Shown here one piece after another: positions 17,337 through 26,456 of a stretch of 64,000 nt of DNA. Every line of letters starts with the position of its first letter. Within the stretch, counting starts at the first letter, position 1. Location: NCBI GenBank assembly GCA_021794015.1, contig JAJYRQ010000013.1:1-64000 (forward strand), given 5' to 3'. The stretch is from Deltaproteobacteria bacterium (lineage in GTDB: Bacteria; Desulfobacterota; Binatia; Binatales; Binataceae). A model generated the notes under the pieces. The model saw only the letters and a list, made by a program, of their open reading frames with translations. It was not told the DNA's origin and searched no databases. Position numbers and translations under genes: made by a program.

Positions 17337-18347
17337 CTATTTGAGCCACGCAGAAAGGTCTCGGTCAATCAGCCTGGCGAGCCTTTCAACGTCCGGCGCA
17401 AAGGTCTGCCGCAAAAACTCTCGGTCTTCTTCAGTCATCTTCGGCATTCGTCCGGTATAGTACAGTCTGCTCAAACGCCGTCTGACCGAGAAGCCCTTCA
17501 ACAGCCGCATGGCGCCCCACGACTCCAGAGAGTCGACAAACGCGTCCAGCCGCTGCGAGCGCGGCAGGCGCTCCGAAGCATTGAAGCGGCGGGACAAGTT
17601 CGGCGGCCGGAAATCGGGATCGACATTCAGAAAAACGAATAGCTCGCGCAGAAAAGCCTCCGGGTCTCGTACCAGGTCGTCATAGAGCAGAATCTTCACC
17701 TGCTCGCGCGGAAACAGATCGAGGTAGCGCTTGACCTTGTCATGGTACATTCCGAATTCGATGAGCGGATACTTGGCGCCCCACGACCGCCAATCTCCAT
17801 GCTCGTATCGTCTGCGAAGCTCCTCGTGAAATGTGCCCCATCGCAGGCGCGCCCTCCGATCGTTAAGGTAATGCGAATAGGCCCGGTCAATGGGCTGCCG
17901 GAGCACAACTACGATCTTCGCGCCCGGGATTCTTTTTTTTATCTCCCCAGCCGCGGTACGCGAGTACAGGTAGTTAACGCTACTCTCGCCCACAACCTTC
18001 TCTTGCCTGACTTCCCGGAACAGAGCCAGGTAGTCTTCCCAGCCTACGACGATGGAACCGTCGGAAGGAGGCTCTTTGCCTTGCAAAACCTCCTTGTAAT
18101 CGAGAGCAAAAGGGAAACCCAACTCGGCAAAGCGGTGCAAGTCGGTGCAAAAATGGTTCGGCTCCTTTATTGGACACATGAAAATCGCCGGATGTGCGCC
18201 AAGGTAGCGATGCAGCGAGGTGGTGCCCGTCTTGTGGGCGCCAACAATAAAGAGGTTGGGTAGCTTGGCGGACGAAGCCTGAGGCGCTTCCGGCCTTCGA
18301 GCCGGGCCGGGTTGCCGGTCAACCGTGGCGCGGCCGGCGGGTTTCAT
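17337..18347 (-). CDS. PAPS-dependent sulfotransferase
   Basis: This 336-residue enzyme has the 5'-phosphosulfate-binding loop IVGAHKTGTTSLHRYL (34-49) and the 3'-phosphate-binding block VVVLRQPIDRAYSHYLNDRR, defining the Sulfotransfer_1/NodH-like family. It would transfer sulfate from PAPS to a hydroxyl of the polysaccharide or its lipid-linked precursor. The start ATG at 18347 overlaps the stop of the upstream TylF-like remnant (ATGA), which favours this start over the upstream ATG. No PAPS-synthesis gene is present here. Confidence 0.9.
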   Translation of the reverse strand: MKPAGRATVDRQPGPARRPEAPQASSAKLPNLFIVGAHKTGTTSLHRYLGAHPAIFMCPIKEPNHFCTDLHRFAELGFPFALDYKEVLQGKEPPSDGSIVVGWEDYLALFREVRQEKVVGESSVNYLYSRTAAGEIKKRIPGAKIVVVLRQPIDRAYSHYLNDRRARLRWGTFHEELRRRYEHGDWRSWGAKYPLIEFGMYHDKVKRYLDLFPREQVKILLYDDLVRDPEAFLRELFVFLNVDPDFRPPNLSRRFNASERLPRSQRLDAFVDSLESWGAMRLLKGFSVRRRLSRLYYTGRMPKMTEEDREFLRQTFAPDVERLARLIDRDLSAWLK

Positions 18348-18869
18348 ACGGGTTTCACCCAGCATCGGGCCGTGTAGTCAATGTGATGCAGCATAACGGG
18401 ATGATCCAGGCTCGCAAGAAACTCGTCGACCGCCCGCCGAGAGCCCTCAAAATGTCCGTAGTCGTCGATTACCACCACGCCGTACTTAACCACCTTCGGG
18501 TAGAGATGCTCGAGGCATATCTTCGTCGAGGCGTACCAGTCGCCGTCGACTCGAAGCAACGCTATCTCGGGCAGGGCCGGAGAGTCCGGCGGCAGCGTGT
18601 AAGGTAGCGCACTTGCTGCCATAAAGAGGCCATTCGCTCGAACGAGCTCATGCTCATGCTGTAAGGGTCGATCGGCGATATCGCTTCTTTGATACGGTCC
18701 TCCTCGTCGTAGCCAAAGCGCTGGTTTAGGTAAAGAGGTTTGAGCGGAATGTAACCGGCAGGGCGCAGCCCCCGCCGCGCCAGGAAGGGGGTTACAGGTA
18801 GCGATCGGCCCGATGCTTGAAATAGCGGATCAGTTTCCCCGGCAGTGCAGCCTCTGCATTTGTTTTCAT
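18344..18869 (-). pseudogene. TylF/MycF-like methyltransferase, internally deleted and frameshifted
   Basis: Three pieces in different frames reconstruct a macrocin-O-methyltransferase-like gene. The N-terminus (MKTNAEAALPGKLIRYFKH, from the ATG at 18869 with a GAGGGAAAG site) stops at 18792. A second piece, about 18785-18620, reads RRGLRPAGYIPLKPLYLNQ and ends FERMASLWQQVRY, as in TylF relatives. The third, 18622-18344, carries the family's metal-binding C-terminus LRVDGDWYASTK and VVVIDDYGHFEGSRRAV. The central part with the SAM-binding motif (about 100 or more residues) is missing, and one frameshift lies near 18790. It cannot be active. The last frame is still coupled to the sulfotransferase by ATGA. 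Confidence 0.8.
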
Positions 18870-18903
18870 TGTTCGCTTTCCCTCGGTGCCGAGCCGGGCC
18901 AAT

Positions 18904-19722
18904 TCAACTGCCTCGAACCAGGACCAGGCGCATCGCCTCGCGAAGGCGGGTGCGCAAGCCGACCTTGCGGCGCAAGTGATGCAGCGGGCTCCAGCCGAAG
19001 TGGACCCGCCAGAAGAGATCAAAGCGGGTCTCGTCGGGAATGACCTGGCTGCGCAGCATCAACCACGGATCGGTTGCCCGGGTGTTTAGGCCTTCCTCGA
19101 TGGAAAAGGCAAGGTCGAACTCGCGTCGGGCCCACTCAACCGCAGCCCGGTCGTAATCCCCGTAGGGGTAGGCGAAGCAGCGCACCGGGCGATCGAGGAT
19201 CGCTTCCAGGTCGCGTCTGCTGCCGGCGATCTCGCTCTCGAGCTCCGATTCGGGAAGTCCCTTGAGGCTTCGATGCGTGCGGGTGTGCGAGCCGAATTCG
19301 ATTCCGCGCGCGGACCAGGCGCGAATCTCGGCGGCACTCATCAGCCTGTGGGCGGCTCGACCGGCGCCCTGGTCCCAAAGATTGGTCCCTTCAATCTGCG
19401 AGGTCACGATGAACACTGCCGCGCCGAATCCGTGGCGCGCCAGGACCGGCAGGGCGTGGACGGCCAGATCAGCGTAACCGTCGTCGAAGGTCAGCACAAC
19501 GGGCTTCTCCGGCAGCGATCCTTCTCCCTTCCGCCAAGCATGCCAGTCGGACGGGCAGATGCCGCGGTAGCCGCGCCGCACAAGCCAACGCACCTGGCGC
19601 TCGAACTTCCCCGGAAGCGCCGACAGCGAAGCGTCGCTGCGGTCGGCCAACGGTCCGACACGATGATAAAGCAGCGCTGGCAGCCGAGCCGGCAGCATTT
19701 TTCCTGAGGTCTCGGTTGACAT
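18904..19722 (-). CDS. Polysaccharide deacetylase (NodB homology, CE4)
   Basis: This protein of about 272 residues has the NodB signature TFDDGY (78-83, with the D80-D81 pair), the zinc-binding H146-x3-H150 (HTRTH) and RCFAYPYGDYDRAAVEWA. It would remove N-acetyl groups from GlcNAc-type residues of a glycan. No signal peptide is visible, so it may act in the cytoplasm on lipid-linked units, or the true N-terminus may differ; the frame is open to an ATG at 19764. It lies upstream of the TylF remnant. Confidence 0.87.
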   Translation of the reverse strand: MSTETSGKMLPARLPALLYHRVGPLADRSDASLSALPGKFERQVRWLVRRGYRGICPSDWHAWRKGEGSLPEKPVVLTFDDGYADLAVHALPVLARHGFGAAVFIVTSQIEGTNLWDQGAGRAAHRLMSAAEIRAWSARGIEFGSHTRTHRSLKGLPESELESEIAGSRRDLEAILDRPVRCFAYPYGDYDRAAVEWARREFDLAFSIEEGLNTRATDPWLMLRSQVIPDETRFDLFWRVHFGWSPLHHLRRKVGLRTRLREAMRLVLVRGS

Positions 19723-19764
19723 CTCCTTGGCTCGCACTCTTTTGCGAGGGCTCAGGCGCCGCAT

Positions 19765-20173
19765 GCTTTGCGCTTGAACGACGTCCGGTCGCGCTCCTCC
19801 GTTAGTAACCGAGACCCACGCTCAGCGAGCCCGAACGTTATTGGTAATTGCATATTGCAGGTACGGAGTCGTCCTGACCCGGCTCGTTTGGCGCGTGGTT
19901 CTCGGGTGCGGCTGCCACGCGGAGAATCGTAACGTTTCGCCCGCGCTGCGTCAGGTGAACACGGAATTGCTCGCGCGCCAGGCCATTGCATGGCGGCAGG
20001 GACACGCCTCGCGCATCCCCGCATTGCGCTCTCGCTGGTCGGGCAAGCTGCCGTGCGGTCAGCACCGCGCGGGAATGACAGCGGTACGCCCGAGCGGGTC
20101 GAACCTTTGTAACTACATTGCGCAAGAGTCAGTAGTCGCGTTTCCCCCCGGCGCGCTGTGCGAGCAAGGCAGC
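19765..20173. other. Gap of about 400 bp inside the polysaccharide locus
   Basis: No frame on either strand shows a recognisable protein or a good ribosome binding site. The gap separates the deacetylase from the GT9 gene, both on the minus strand. I see no promoter with convincing -35 and -10 boxes. It may be a decayed gene. Confidence 0.35.
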
Positions 20174-21238
20174 TCAAGGCGCGGCAACAGCCCTTGGCAC
20201 GGCTTCGAGCCAGCGCCTGACAGCCGCGAGCAGGGTCGTTACGCTGATCGATTGCATACAGTGAGGTCGAACGTCGCAATCATTGAGGTAGCAACAGCGG
20301 CAGTCGAGGGGCGTAACGACCTTCTCGCCCAGGCCGAACAGGTCGATTTCACGGTCCGAGGTCGGGCCAAAGAACGCAATGACGGGCCGGCCGGCCGCGA
20401 CTCCCAGGTGCATGGCCAGCGAATCGCTGGAGACCAGGACGTCCAGCTCCGCAATCAGCCCCGCGAACGACTTAAGATCGAGGTCGCGGGGCGCAGCCAC
20501 GACGCCTGGGACCCCAGCTAACGATACGATCGCTTGGTTTCGCTCCCGCTCCTTCGCTCCTCCCAGCACCACTGCCGCGCCCCCCAGCTCCCCCACCACC
20601 GCGCGCGCCAGCCCAGCCGTCTGCTCGACGCCCCACGCCTTGAATCGCCAGCGGCCGCCGGCGCCGGTATTCAGCCCAACCAGTGGCCGCGCGCGCCCAG
20701 GGCCTGCGCTCCGAAGCCATTGGCGAGCCTCCTCCCGACCGGCATCAGTGATGAACACCTCAGGTCTCGCAACAGGCATGGGCAAGCCTAAGGCGCGGTA
20801 CAAAATCTCCCCGTAGGTTGCATGGTTTGCCCGCTTTAGCTGGTTGGCGCGCTCAAGGCCGCCCTGGCTTTGCGGACGCAATCTTCCCATGCCAAACCAC
20901 TCAGCGACGTCCGGCGTATAGGCGAGTTCGCCAGTGGGGGCTTGGTAGGCCCCGGACAAACGCTTGCAGGTAAGCCGTGCCGCGAGCTGACACGAGGGCA
21001 ACTCGTCATCGAGGGACACCACCCAGTCGTAACTGAGCCGCCTCCAAGCAGCCTGCGGCGGGTCGGCGATGTCAACGGCTAGGTCTAACCAGGGGTTACC
21101 TTCCAGGAGTGTCAGCGCCTCGGCCGCCGTGATCCAGACGATCTCATCGTCCGCTGCCACTCGGCGCAGCGCGGGCAAGAGGCTGGTCGTTCTGACCACG
21201 TCGCCCAGCGCGCCCGTTTTGATCAACGCGATGCGCAT
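20174..21238 (-). CDS. GT9 (heptosyltransferase-like) glycosyltransferase
   Basis: This 354-residue GT-B enzyme of family GT9 begins MRIALIKTGALGDVVRTTSLL. The donor domain shows VGLNTGAGGRWRFKAWGVEQ and the strongly conserved SSDSLAMHLGVAAGRPVIAFFGPT, as in WaaC/WaaF/WaaQ. A cysteine cluster, CRCCYLNDCDVRPHC, near the C-terminus is found in some GT9 members of O-antigen clusters. It overlaps the downstream end of the upstream GT4 gene by 16 nt, so the two are co-expressed. It probably adds a heptose-like sugar. Confidence 0.87.
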   Translation of the reverse strand: MRIALIKTGALGDVVRTTSLLPALRRVAADDEIVWITAAEALTLLEGNPWLDLAVDIADPPQAAWRRLSYDWVVSLDDELPSCQLAARLTCKRLSGAYQAPTGELAYTPDVAEWFGMGRLRPQSQGGLERANQLKRANHATYGEILYRALGLPMPVARPEVFITDAGREEARQWLRSAGPGRARPLVGLNTGAGGRWRFKAWGVEQTAGLARAVVGELGGAAVVLGGAKERERNQAIVSLAGVPGVVAAPRDLDLKSFAGLIAELDVLVSSDSLAMHLGVAAGRPVIAFFGPTSDREIDLFGLGEKVVTPLDCRCCYLNDCDVRPHCMQSISVTTLLAAVRRWLEAVPRAVAAP

Positions 21239-22395
21239 CTTTGCCAGGCGTCGACCAACTGCTTGGCGACAACCGACCAGTCGTACCTGCGCAAGAGCAC
21301 CTCGCGGGTGGCGCGTGCAGCCTCAGCTCTTTGCCCTGGCTGATCCAGCCAGTAGCGCAGGCGCTCGGCAAACGTACCCGGGTCGTCGGCTACGTCTACG
21401 CCCGGCGCATCTTTCAGTTCCAGGCCCTGGATTCCCCGCGAGGTGGTTACAACCACCCGTTCGTAGGCGCACGCCTCCAGAATTTTGCCCCGCGTACCGC
21501 TGCCCTCAAGCAGCGGCACTGCGCAAAGCGCATGCCGAGCGTAGAGCGGCCCCAGGTCGAGAGGAGTATCAAACAGGCGCACACCGGATGCGGCAAGCCG
21601 CCGGCGCACCTCGGCCGTCGGGGAAGAGCCGGCAACGGTGACAGAAACGTCCTGACCCAGGCGGCCCAACACGTGGTCGAGGAACCAGAAAAGCCCGCGG
21701 ATGTTCGGTCCCCAGGAAAGGCTGCCTACAATCAACACGTTACGCTCGGCAACCTGGGGCGCCGCTACGATTCCTTGCGCGTCGACGCCGTTACTGGTAA
21801 GCGCCCATCGCGCCGCCGGGTAGATGCTTCGGTAGGCGTCCAGATCGTCACGGCTGTAGGCAAAGGCGACATCGGCCAAGGAGGCGGCCTGCTGTTCGAA
21901 CCGCGTGAGCGAGCGCGAGTGAAGCGCAGAAACCAGACGCCTGCCGAACCGAAACGGCCAAGAGCCCGTCTCCCCAAGCAGAGAGCTCTCAACGTTGTGG
22001 AAGGTTACAGACTCTACACTTGCGCTCTTCAACCCTCGCATCCGAGGCAGGTAAAAGGCCATCCGCAACTCCTCGGCATGTATCACGTCGGGGCGCCACG
22101 AGGCGACCAGGTCGTCCACGCAAGCGGCCATCGCCTTCGAGCGCGGCCATTGGTGGTACGAGTGTAGCACCACCTCAAGCGCGCGCCTCGGCAGTCCGTC
22201 CCGATCGTACCGGCAGAACTCGGTCTCCACCCCGGGCGGTCCTGCAAACTTTCCGGACGCCTGCCGCCCGATGAGGCAGAGCAGCCTGACCTCGACTCCA
22301 CAACGCTGAAGCGCCGGCCAGAGGTGAAAATTGCGCACCTGCGGGCCGGAAAGCGGCGGGAAAGGCGGAAAACTGAGGAGCCCCAGTACCTTCAC
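21223..22395 (-). CDS. GT4 glycosyltransferase
   Basis: This protein of about 390 residues starts at a GTG (VKVLGLLSFPPFPPLSGPQ); the frame is open to 22443 but without homology. It shows the acceptor loop SGPQVRNFHLWPALQ, the donor-domain strand NVLIVGSLSWGPNIRGLFWF, and GSGTRGKILEACAYERVVVTT, the acidic-pair region of the PslI/MtfB-like GT4 branch. It is co-transcribed with the GT9 gene (16-nt overlap). The substrate is not predictable. Confidence 0.85.
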   Translation of the reverse strand: MKVLGLLSFPPFPPLSGPQVRNFHLWPALQRCGVEVRLLCLIGRQASGKFAGPPGVETEFCRYDRDGLPRRALEVVLHSYHQWPRSKAMAACVDDLVASWRPDVIHAEELRMAFYLPRMRGLKSASVESVTFHNVESSLLGETGSWPFRFGRRLVSALHSRSLTRFEQQAASLADVAFAYSRDDLDAYRSIYPAARWALTSNGVDAQGIVAAPQVAERNVLIVGSLSWGPNIRGLFWFLDHVLGRLGQDVSVTVAGSSPTAEVRRRLAASGVRLFDTPLDLGPLYARHALCAVPLLEGSGTRGKILEACAYERVVVTTSRGIQGLELKDAPGVDVADDPGTFAERLRYWLDQPGQRAEAARATREVLLRRYDWSVVAKQLVDAWQRCASR

Positions 22396-22554
22396 ACACA
22401 CCGCCCCTGCTTCAGGCGACCAGGAGCGAAAGCAGTCTCGCAATCGCCACGCGCTAAAAGCGTCTCAACAAAGCCTGACACCGGACAGCAGGCGCCCGAG
22501 CTCTTCTCAAGGCTCAGCACCGCAACAACGCCGCTCGAAAGAGACGGCGCGGTG

Positions 22555-23694
22555 TCATCGACACGTTTCGATAAGCTCGACCATTTCGCGCGCCATGTCG
22601 TCCCAGGTGCGCGACCGGAAGAAATCATTGAAGCGCATGACCCGGGCGCGGGTCTCGTCCATCTCGGCCCGCCAGCGGCGCAGCCGCTTTGCCAGCGCCT
22701 CGGCGTCATCGGGATCGTCCACGATTAGGTCCTGGAGTTCGCTCGGAAAGCGCTCGATAGCCGGCGCGCGGCTGCTGACGAAAGCCGGAACGCCGCAACA
22801 GAGCGCTTCGTGAATCACAAGACCGTAACCCTCGTAGCGCGTCGGTGCAACCAGCGCGTCGAATGCCGGCATCAACTCGGCCGCATCGTGGCGAAACCCG
22901 AGAAACCGGACGCGATGCTCGAGGCTTTGCGCGCGAGCGCGCGCCTGCCAAATCGGAACTTCCCCACCCGCCCCAAGGACCAGCAGGTCAGCATCCCATC
23001 GGTCCTGTGAGCACAGATTCTGCCAGGCGCTAAAGACCGTGTCGAACCCCTTGCGATTGTCGCCCAAAGCGCCAATGAAACCAACCAACGGCCGCCCGTC
23101 TGCGTAGCCCAGCTTTAGCCGAGCGCCCTTGCGTTCTCCTGCGTTGGACGGACGAAACAGCTCCGAATCGATCCCGTAGTAGACGGTATGGACCCTTTCG
23201 CCCGCCACTCCAAACAGCCTTACGACGTGTTCCCTGGTCCGCACCGATTGCGTGATGACAAGTCTGGCGCGGCCGATCCTGTTCCGCTCATGCTGCAGCG
23301 CCGTTTGCTGGTCGAGGCGCAATTTGAGCCGGCGCAGCAAGCCGGCCTGCGTTTTCGGCTGCCAGGCCGAATTAACGTGTTGCGTCCAGTTAACGTCGTA
23401 CCAGCGGCAGTTGCCGCCGTTGACGACCACGCGGCCGCCGCGCGCGGCGATCCGCCTGGCCCAAAAGCGGCCATACCAGTCGAGCAGCGGCTGCGCCAGG
23501 GTATACGAATTGGCCGGCTTGGGCACCCGGTGTACGACAAGCTGCGGCTGCTCGGCGAGGCTCGGACTAACCCGATGGGCCACCAGGTGAGTTTCGAAGC
23601 CGTGACGGGCCAAGTAGCTTGCCAGGGCGTAGTTGGCCCGGTCCATGCCCCCGGTTTTCACGAAGTCGCCGCTGACAATCAGGTAAGGCTTCAC
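22555..23694 (-). CDS. GT4 glycosyltransferase
   Basis: This protein of about 379 residues begins at a GTG (VKPYLIVSGDFVKTGGMDRA). The donor domain contains LVGFIGALGDNRKGFDTVF, DLLVLGAGGE and the EX7E pair in EGYGLVIHEALCCGVPAF. The 5' part of the open frame (to 23943) would lie in the next gene and is rejected. It belongs to the WcaC/AmsK-like group of exopolysaccharide glycosyltransferases and would act at the cytoplasmic membrane. Confidence 0.86.
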   Translation of the reverse strand: MKPYLIVSGDFVKTGGMDRANYALASYLARHGFETHLVAHRVSPSLAEQPQLVVHRVPKPANSYTLAQPLLDWYGRFWARRIAARGGRVVVNGGNCRWYDVNWTQHVNSAWQPKTQAGLLRRLKLRLDQQTALQHERNRIGRARLVITQSVRTREHVVRLFGVAGERVHTVYYGIDSELFRPSNAGERKGARLKLGYADGRPLVGFIGALGDNRKGFDTVFSAWQNLCSQDRWDADLLVLGAGGEVPIWQARARAQSLEHRVRFLGFRHDAAELMPAFDALVAPTRYEGYGLVIHEALCCGVPAFVSSRAPAIERFPSELQDLIVDDPDDAEALAKRLRRWRAEMDETRARVMRFNDFFRSRTWDDMAREMVELIETCR

Positions 23695-23734
23695 GGAGAC
23701 CACCCACAAGCCAGGCGCGCTCGCTAACGAGAAG

Positions 23735-25129
23735 TCACGCTGACAGCCTCTGCCGCCGCAAATCGCTGCCGGGCGAAAGCAGCACGGCCGCCAGTACTCC
23801 AACGATAATGGAGTAAGCGAAGTCAGCAGGAGATCGAAAGCGCAGACCGGGACCTGCAAGCGACTGGCCCAGCCACCAGCACACCACCACCAGGATTTCC
23901 GGCAGCAACGCGGCCGCCAACGGCACCTTGCCAAAACGGACAAGCGACAACGCCAACAAAACCAGGATTGGCAGCTTGCTCCACAGGGCGGCTAGCGCGG
24001 TGGGCCAGTTGGATTCCGTCGAAGTCACGGGAAGCACGGCCACGGCGAAACGACAAGCTACCAGCCCCAGAAACTTTAGCGGCTGCGTCCTGACGAATTG
24101 CCAAAACAGCCCCATCAGTGCCGCGTCCCGCGACGATTCATCCGGCAATCCCTGAATCGCCGGCGAGTAGGCATCCACGGGCATCTCGCCAGCGACCAAC
24201 TGCCGCCCCAGCCCCACTCGCAAGCCAGAGTTGTTAAACATATAGGCGCTCATCCCCGACTTGGTGGAGAACGGAATCCACCGATGCCATAAAAAATAGT
24301 TGCGCGCCGCCCAGGGGGCGCAAACCGAGGCGAACACCGCCGCGAACATCACGCAGCGGACAAGCCGCAAGCGGCGCGCCGTGGTCGCGGCGCCGACGAA
24401 CCAGAGGACCAGCAACGCGCCCAGCGCCAGCGAAAAAGAGATCGATCGGGTCTCGGCCAGCGCCGCCGCGTCAGCCCCAAGACAAACCAACAGACCCCAG
24501 GCCAGAGAGCGCGTGCGGGCGCTGTCCATGACCCGGTGCAGCAGCCATAGGTAGCCGACCACTAAAGGCCCCATCAAGGCCTCGCTCATCATCGCGATCG
24601 AGACCCAGATCAACAGCGGATTAAAAACATAGGCGGCCGCGGCAATCTGCGCGGCCAGCGTACCGGCAATCTCCCGCGTGATCCAGAAGATGGGATAGGT
24701 CGCCAGCGCTGCCAGTAAAATTTGCCCCACAAAGAAGGCGATCTGGTTGCCGCTGCCAAACAGCCGATACCACAGCGCAACGAAAAGCGGATAGCCGGCC
24801 CCGGCGTAAGCGGTGGGCTGCCCGGGCTTCGCCACCAACCAACCGTTGTCGGTAACGAAGCCCCTGCCCGCAACGATGTTCTTCGCCATTTCGTTGTAAG
24901 CCGTCTCATCCTCGGTCAGACGAATAAAATCGGTCCTGCTGTAAAGCAGCTGAAGCACCGATGAGGGGCGCCCGGCAGGCGGCGTCATACCGGCGGCCCG
25001 CTCCATCGCCGTGCCGATCACCGAAATGCTGGCGAAGGCAGCCAAGCGAATACCAAGCGCCAGCAGCGCCCAGCAGTTAGGGCTTTTCAACCATTTACCG
25101 CCGAGTCCTGACCTGCTCAGGCGCAACAC
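23735..25129 (-). CDS. GT-C-like integral membrane glycosyltransferase (ArnT/PMT type)
   Basis: This 464-residue protein has about 11-12 hydrophobic segments. An early acidic motif after the first segment (RLTEDETAYNEMAKNIVAGRGF) and the LGIRLAAFASISVIGTA start are typical of the PMT_2/ArnT superfamily, which uses polyprenyl-phosphate sugars as donors on the periplasmic side. The start is a GTG with an excellent GAGGAG site. The GT2 gene just upstream (25.3 kb) could make its polyprenyl-linked donor. Specificity is unknown. Confidence 0.8.
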   Translation of the reverse strand: MLRLSRSGLGGKWLKSPNCWALLALGIRLAAFASISVIGTAMERAAGMTPPAGRPSSVLQLLYSRTDFIRLTEDETAYNEMAKNIVAGRGFVTDNGWLVAKPGQPTAYAGAGYPLFVALWYRLFGSGNQIAFFVGQILLAALATYPIFWITREIAGTLAAQIAAAAYVFNPLLIWVSIAMMSEALMGPLVVGYLWLLHRVMDSARTRSLAWGLLVCLGADAAALAETRSISFSLALGALLVLWFVGAATTARRLRLVRCVMFAAVFASVCAPWAARNYFLWHRWIPFSTKSGMSAYMFNNSGLRVGLGRQLVAGEMPVDAYSPAIQGLPDESSRDAALMGLFWQFVRTQPLKFLGLVACRFAVAVLPVTSTESNWPTALAALWSKLPILVLLALSLVRFGKVPLAAALLPEILVVVCWWLGQSLAGPGLRFRSPADFAYSIIVGVLAAVLLSPGSDLRRQRLSA

Positions 25130-25336
25130 GGTCGCTCCTCACAGTCGGTCAAATCGGCCGGCGTGACCGCACAAGCCGCTCTCGGTACCGCCCGCAATTC
25201 ACAGAGGCTTGCTCCGTACGCGCAACGCCCGGCGCGCCAGTCCGAAGCCCGACCCGCAGGCCGGCCACGCAGGCCACGGCGCGCGCCCATAGCACCTGTC
25301 CGAAACCGTTCCAATGACTTGAGAGGGGCCGCGTTG

Positions 25337-26188
25337 CTACGGCCTGTCTGGGTCGCCCCTCCCAGCCACGCGTTCCCGGAGGCCGGCATCGCAAGCGGCC
25401 GTTCGATCGAAGAAACGATAGCGGAGAATCGCCGCGATTGCCGAGGCAGCGTCGCGCCAGCCAATCTTTTTGCCTTCCTGATAGGTTCGGCCGGCATAAG
25501 AGACCGGGACTTCGTAAATGCGCCAGCGCGCCCGCGCCGCCTTCACCGTGATCTCCGGTTCGAAGGTGAAGCGGTTCGCAGACAGGCTAAGCGCTTGCAG
25601 CTTGTCGCGCCGGAAGGCCTTCATCCCGGTCTCCATATCCGAGAGGTTAAGGTCGGTTACCATGTTGGAGAGCAGCGTTATCAGCTTGTTGCCCACGTAG
25701 TGCCAGAAAAACATCACTCGATGAGGACCGCCGAGAAAGCGCGAACCGTAGACCATGTCGGCGCGGCCATCCACCAGCGGCTGGAGCAGCTTGGGATAGT
25801 CTCGGGGGTCGTACTCGAGGTCGGCATCCTGAACGATTACGTAGGGATGGGAGGCGGCGGCAAAGCCGACGCGCAGCGCTGCGCCCTTGCCGCGATTCAC
25901 CGGCTGATAGAAGCAGCGTACCCGGGGGTGTTCCAGCCTTCTGAGAAATTCCCTGGTGCCGTCGCTGGAAGCGTCGTCGACGACGATAATCTCCGTCTCG
26001 AACGGGGAGCTGAGCACGCGCCGAATGATCTCGCCAACCGTGTTGACTTCGTTGTAGACCGGAACGACTACCGATACTCTGACCCGGTGGGCGTCCATCT
26101 GTTCGCCGGCCGGCTCCGTCGCGCCGGGCAGGCCTGCCTGCTCGCCGGAAGTCACGCCTGCCACGCAGGTCTCAGCGTCGACAGTCAT
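25337..26188 (-). CDS. GT2 polyprenyl-phosphate glycosyltransferase (DPM1-like)
   Basis: This protein of about 283 residues has a GT-A fold: VSVVVPVYNEVNTVGEIIRR, IIVVDDASSDGT, VIVQDADLEYDP with the DAD metal site, a DMETGMKAFRR block and the EVPVSYAGRTYQEGKKIGW C-terminus of dolichyl-phosphate mannosyl/glucosyl transferases. It makes a polyprenyl-phosphate monosaccharide, a donor for GT-C enzymes such as its neighbour. The start is uncertain: ATGs at 26215, 26188 and 26098 are all in frame, and the frame is open to 26554. Residues before MDAHRVRVS are not conserved-looking. Confidence 0.85.
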   Translation of the reverse strand: MTVDAETCVAGVTSGEQAGLPGATEPAGEQMDAHRVRVSVVVPVYNEVNTVGEIIRRVLSSPFETEIIVVDDASSDGTREFLRRLEHPRVRCFYQPVNRGKGAALRVGFAAASHPYVIVQDADLEYDPRDYPKLLQPLVDGRADMVYGSRFLGGPHRVMFFWHYVGNKLITLLSNMVTDLNLSDMETGMKAFRRDKLQALSLSANRFTFEPEITVKAARARWRIYEVPVSYAGRTYQEGKKIGWRDAASAIAAILRYRFFDRTAACDAGLRERVAGRGDPDRP

Positions 26189-26456
26189 TCTTGCGCGATC
26201 GCCCTGGCTGGTCATTTTCGCGTATGGCCGGCGCGCAGACAATCCCGGCTTCCTACTCTCGGGGGGTCGGCAGCGCCCTGAGTTCCCGTCGTTGGGCGAG
26301 GACGGCGCCTCTCGAGAGAGGCACGCGGTCAGCAGCGACACGACCAGAGCAGGTGAGCGCCCGTTGCGAAGCCGTGGCGGCCGGGCGGCAGCAGCGCAAG
26401 AACGATGATTCGCGGCCTGCCGACGAGGCCGGCGCAGTTGATACCCCCGGCCTTCA

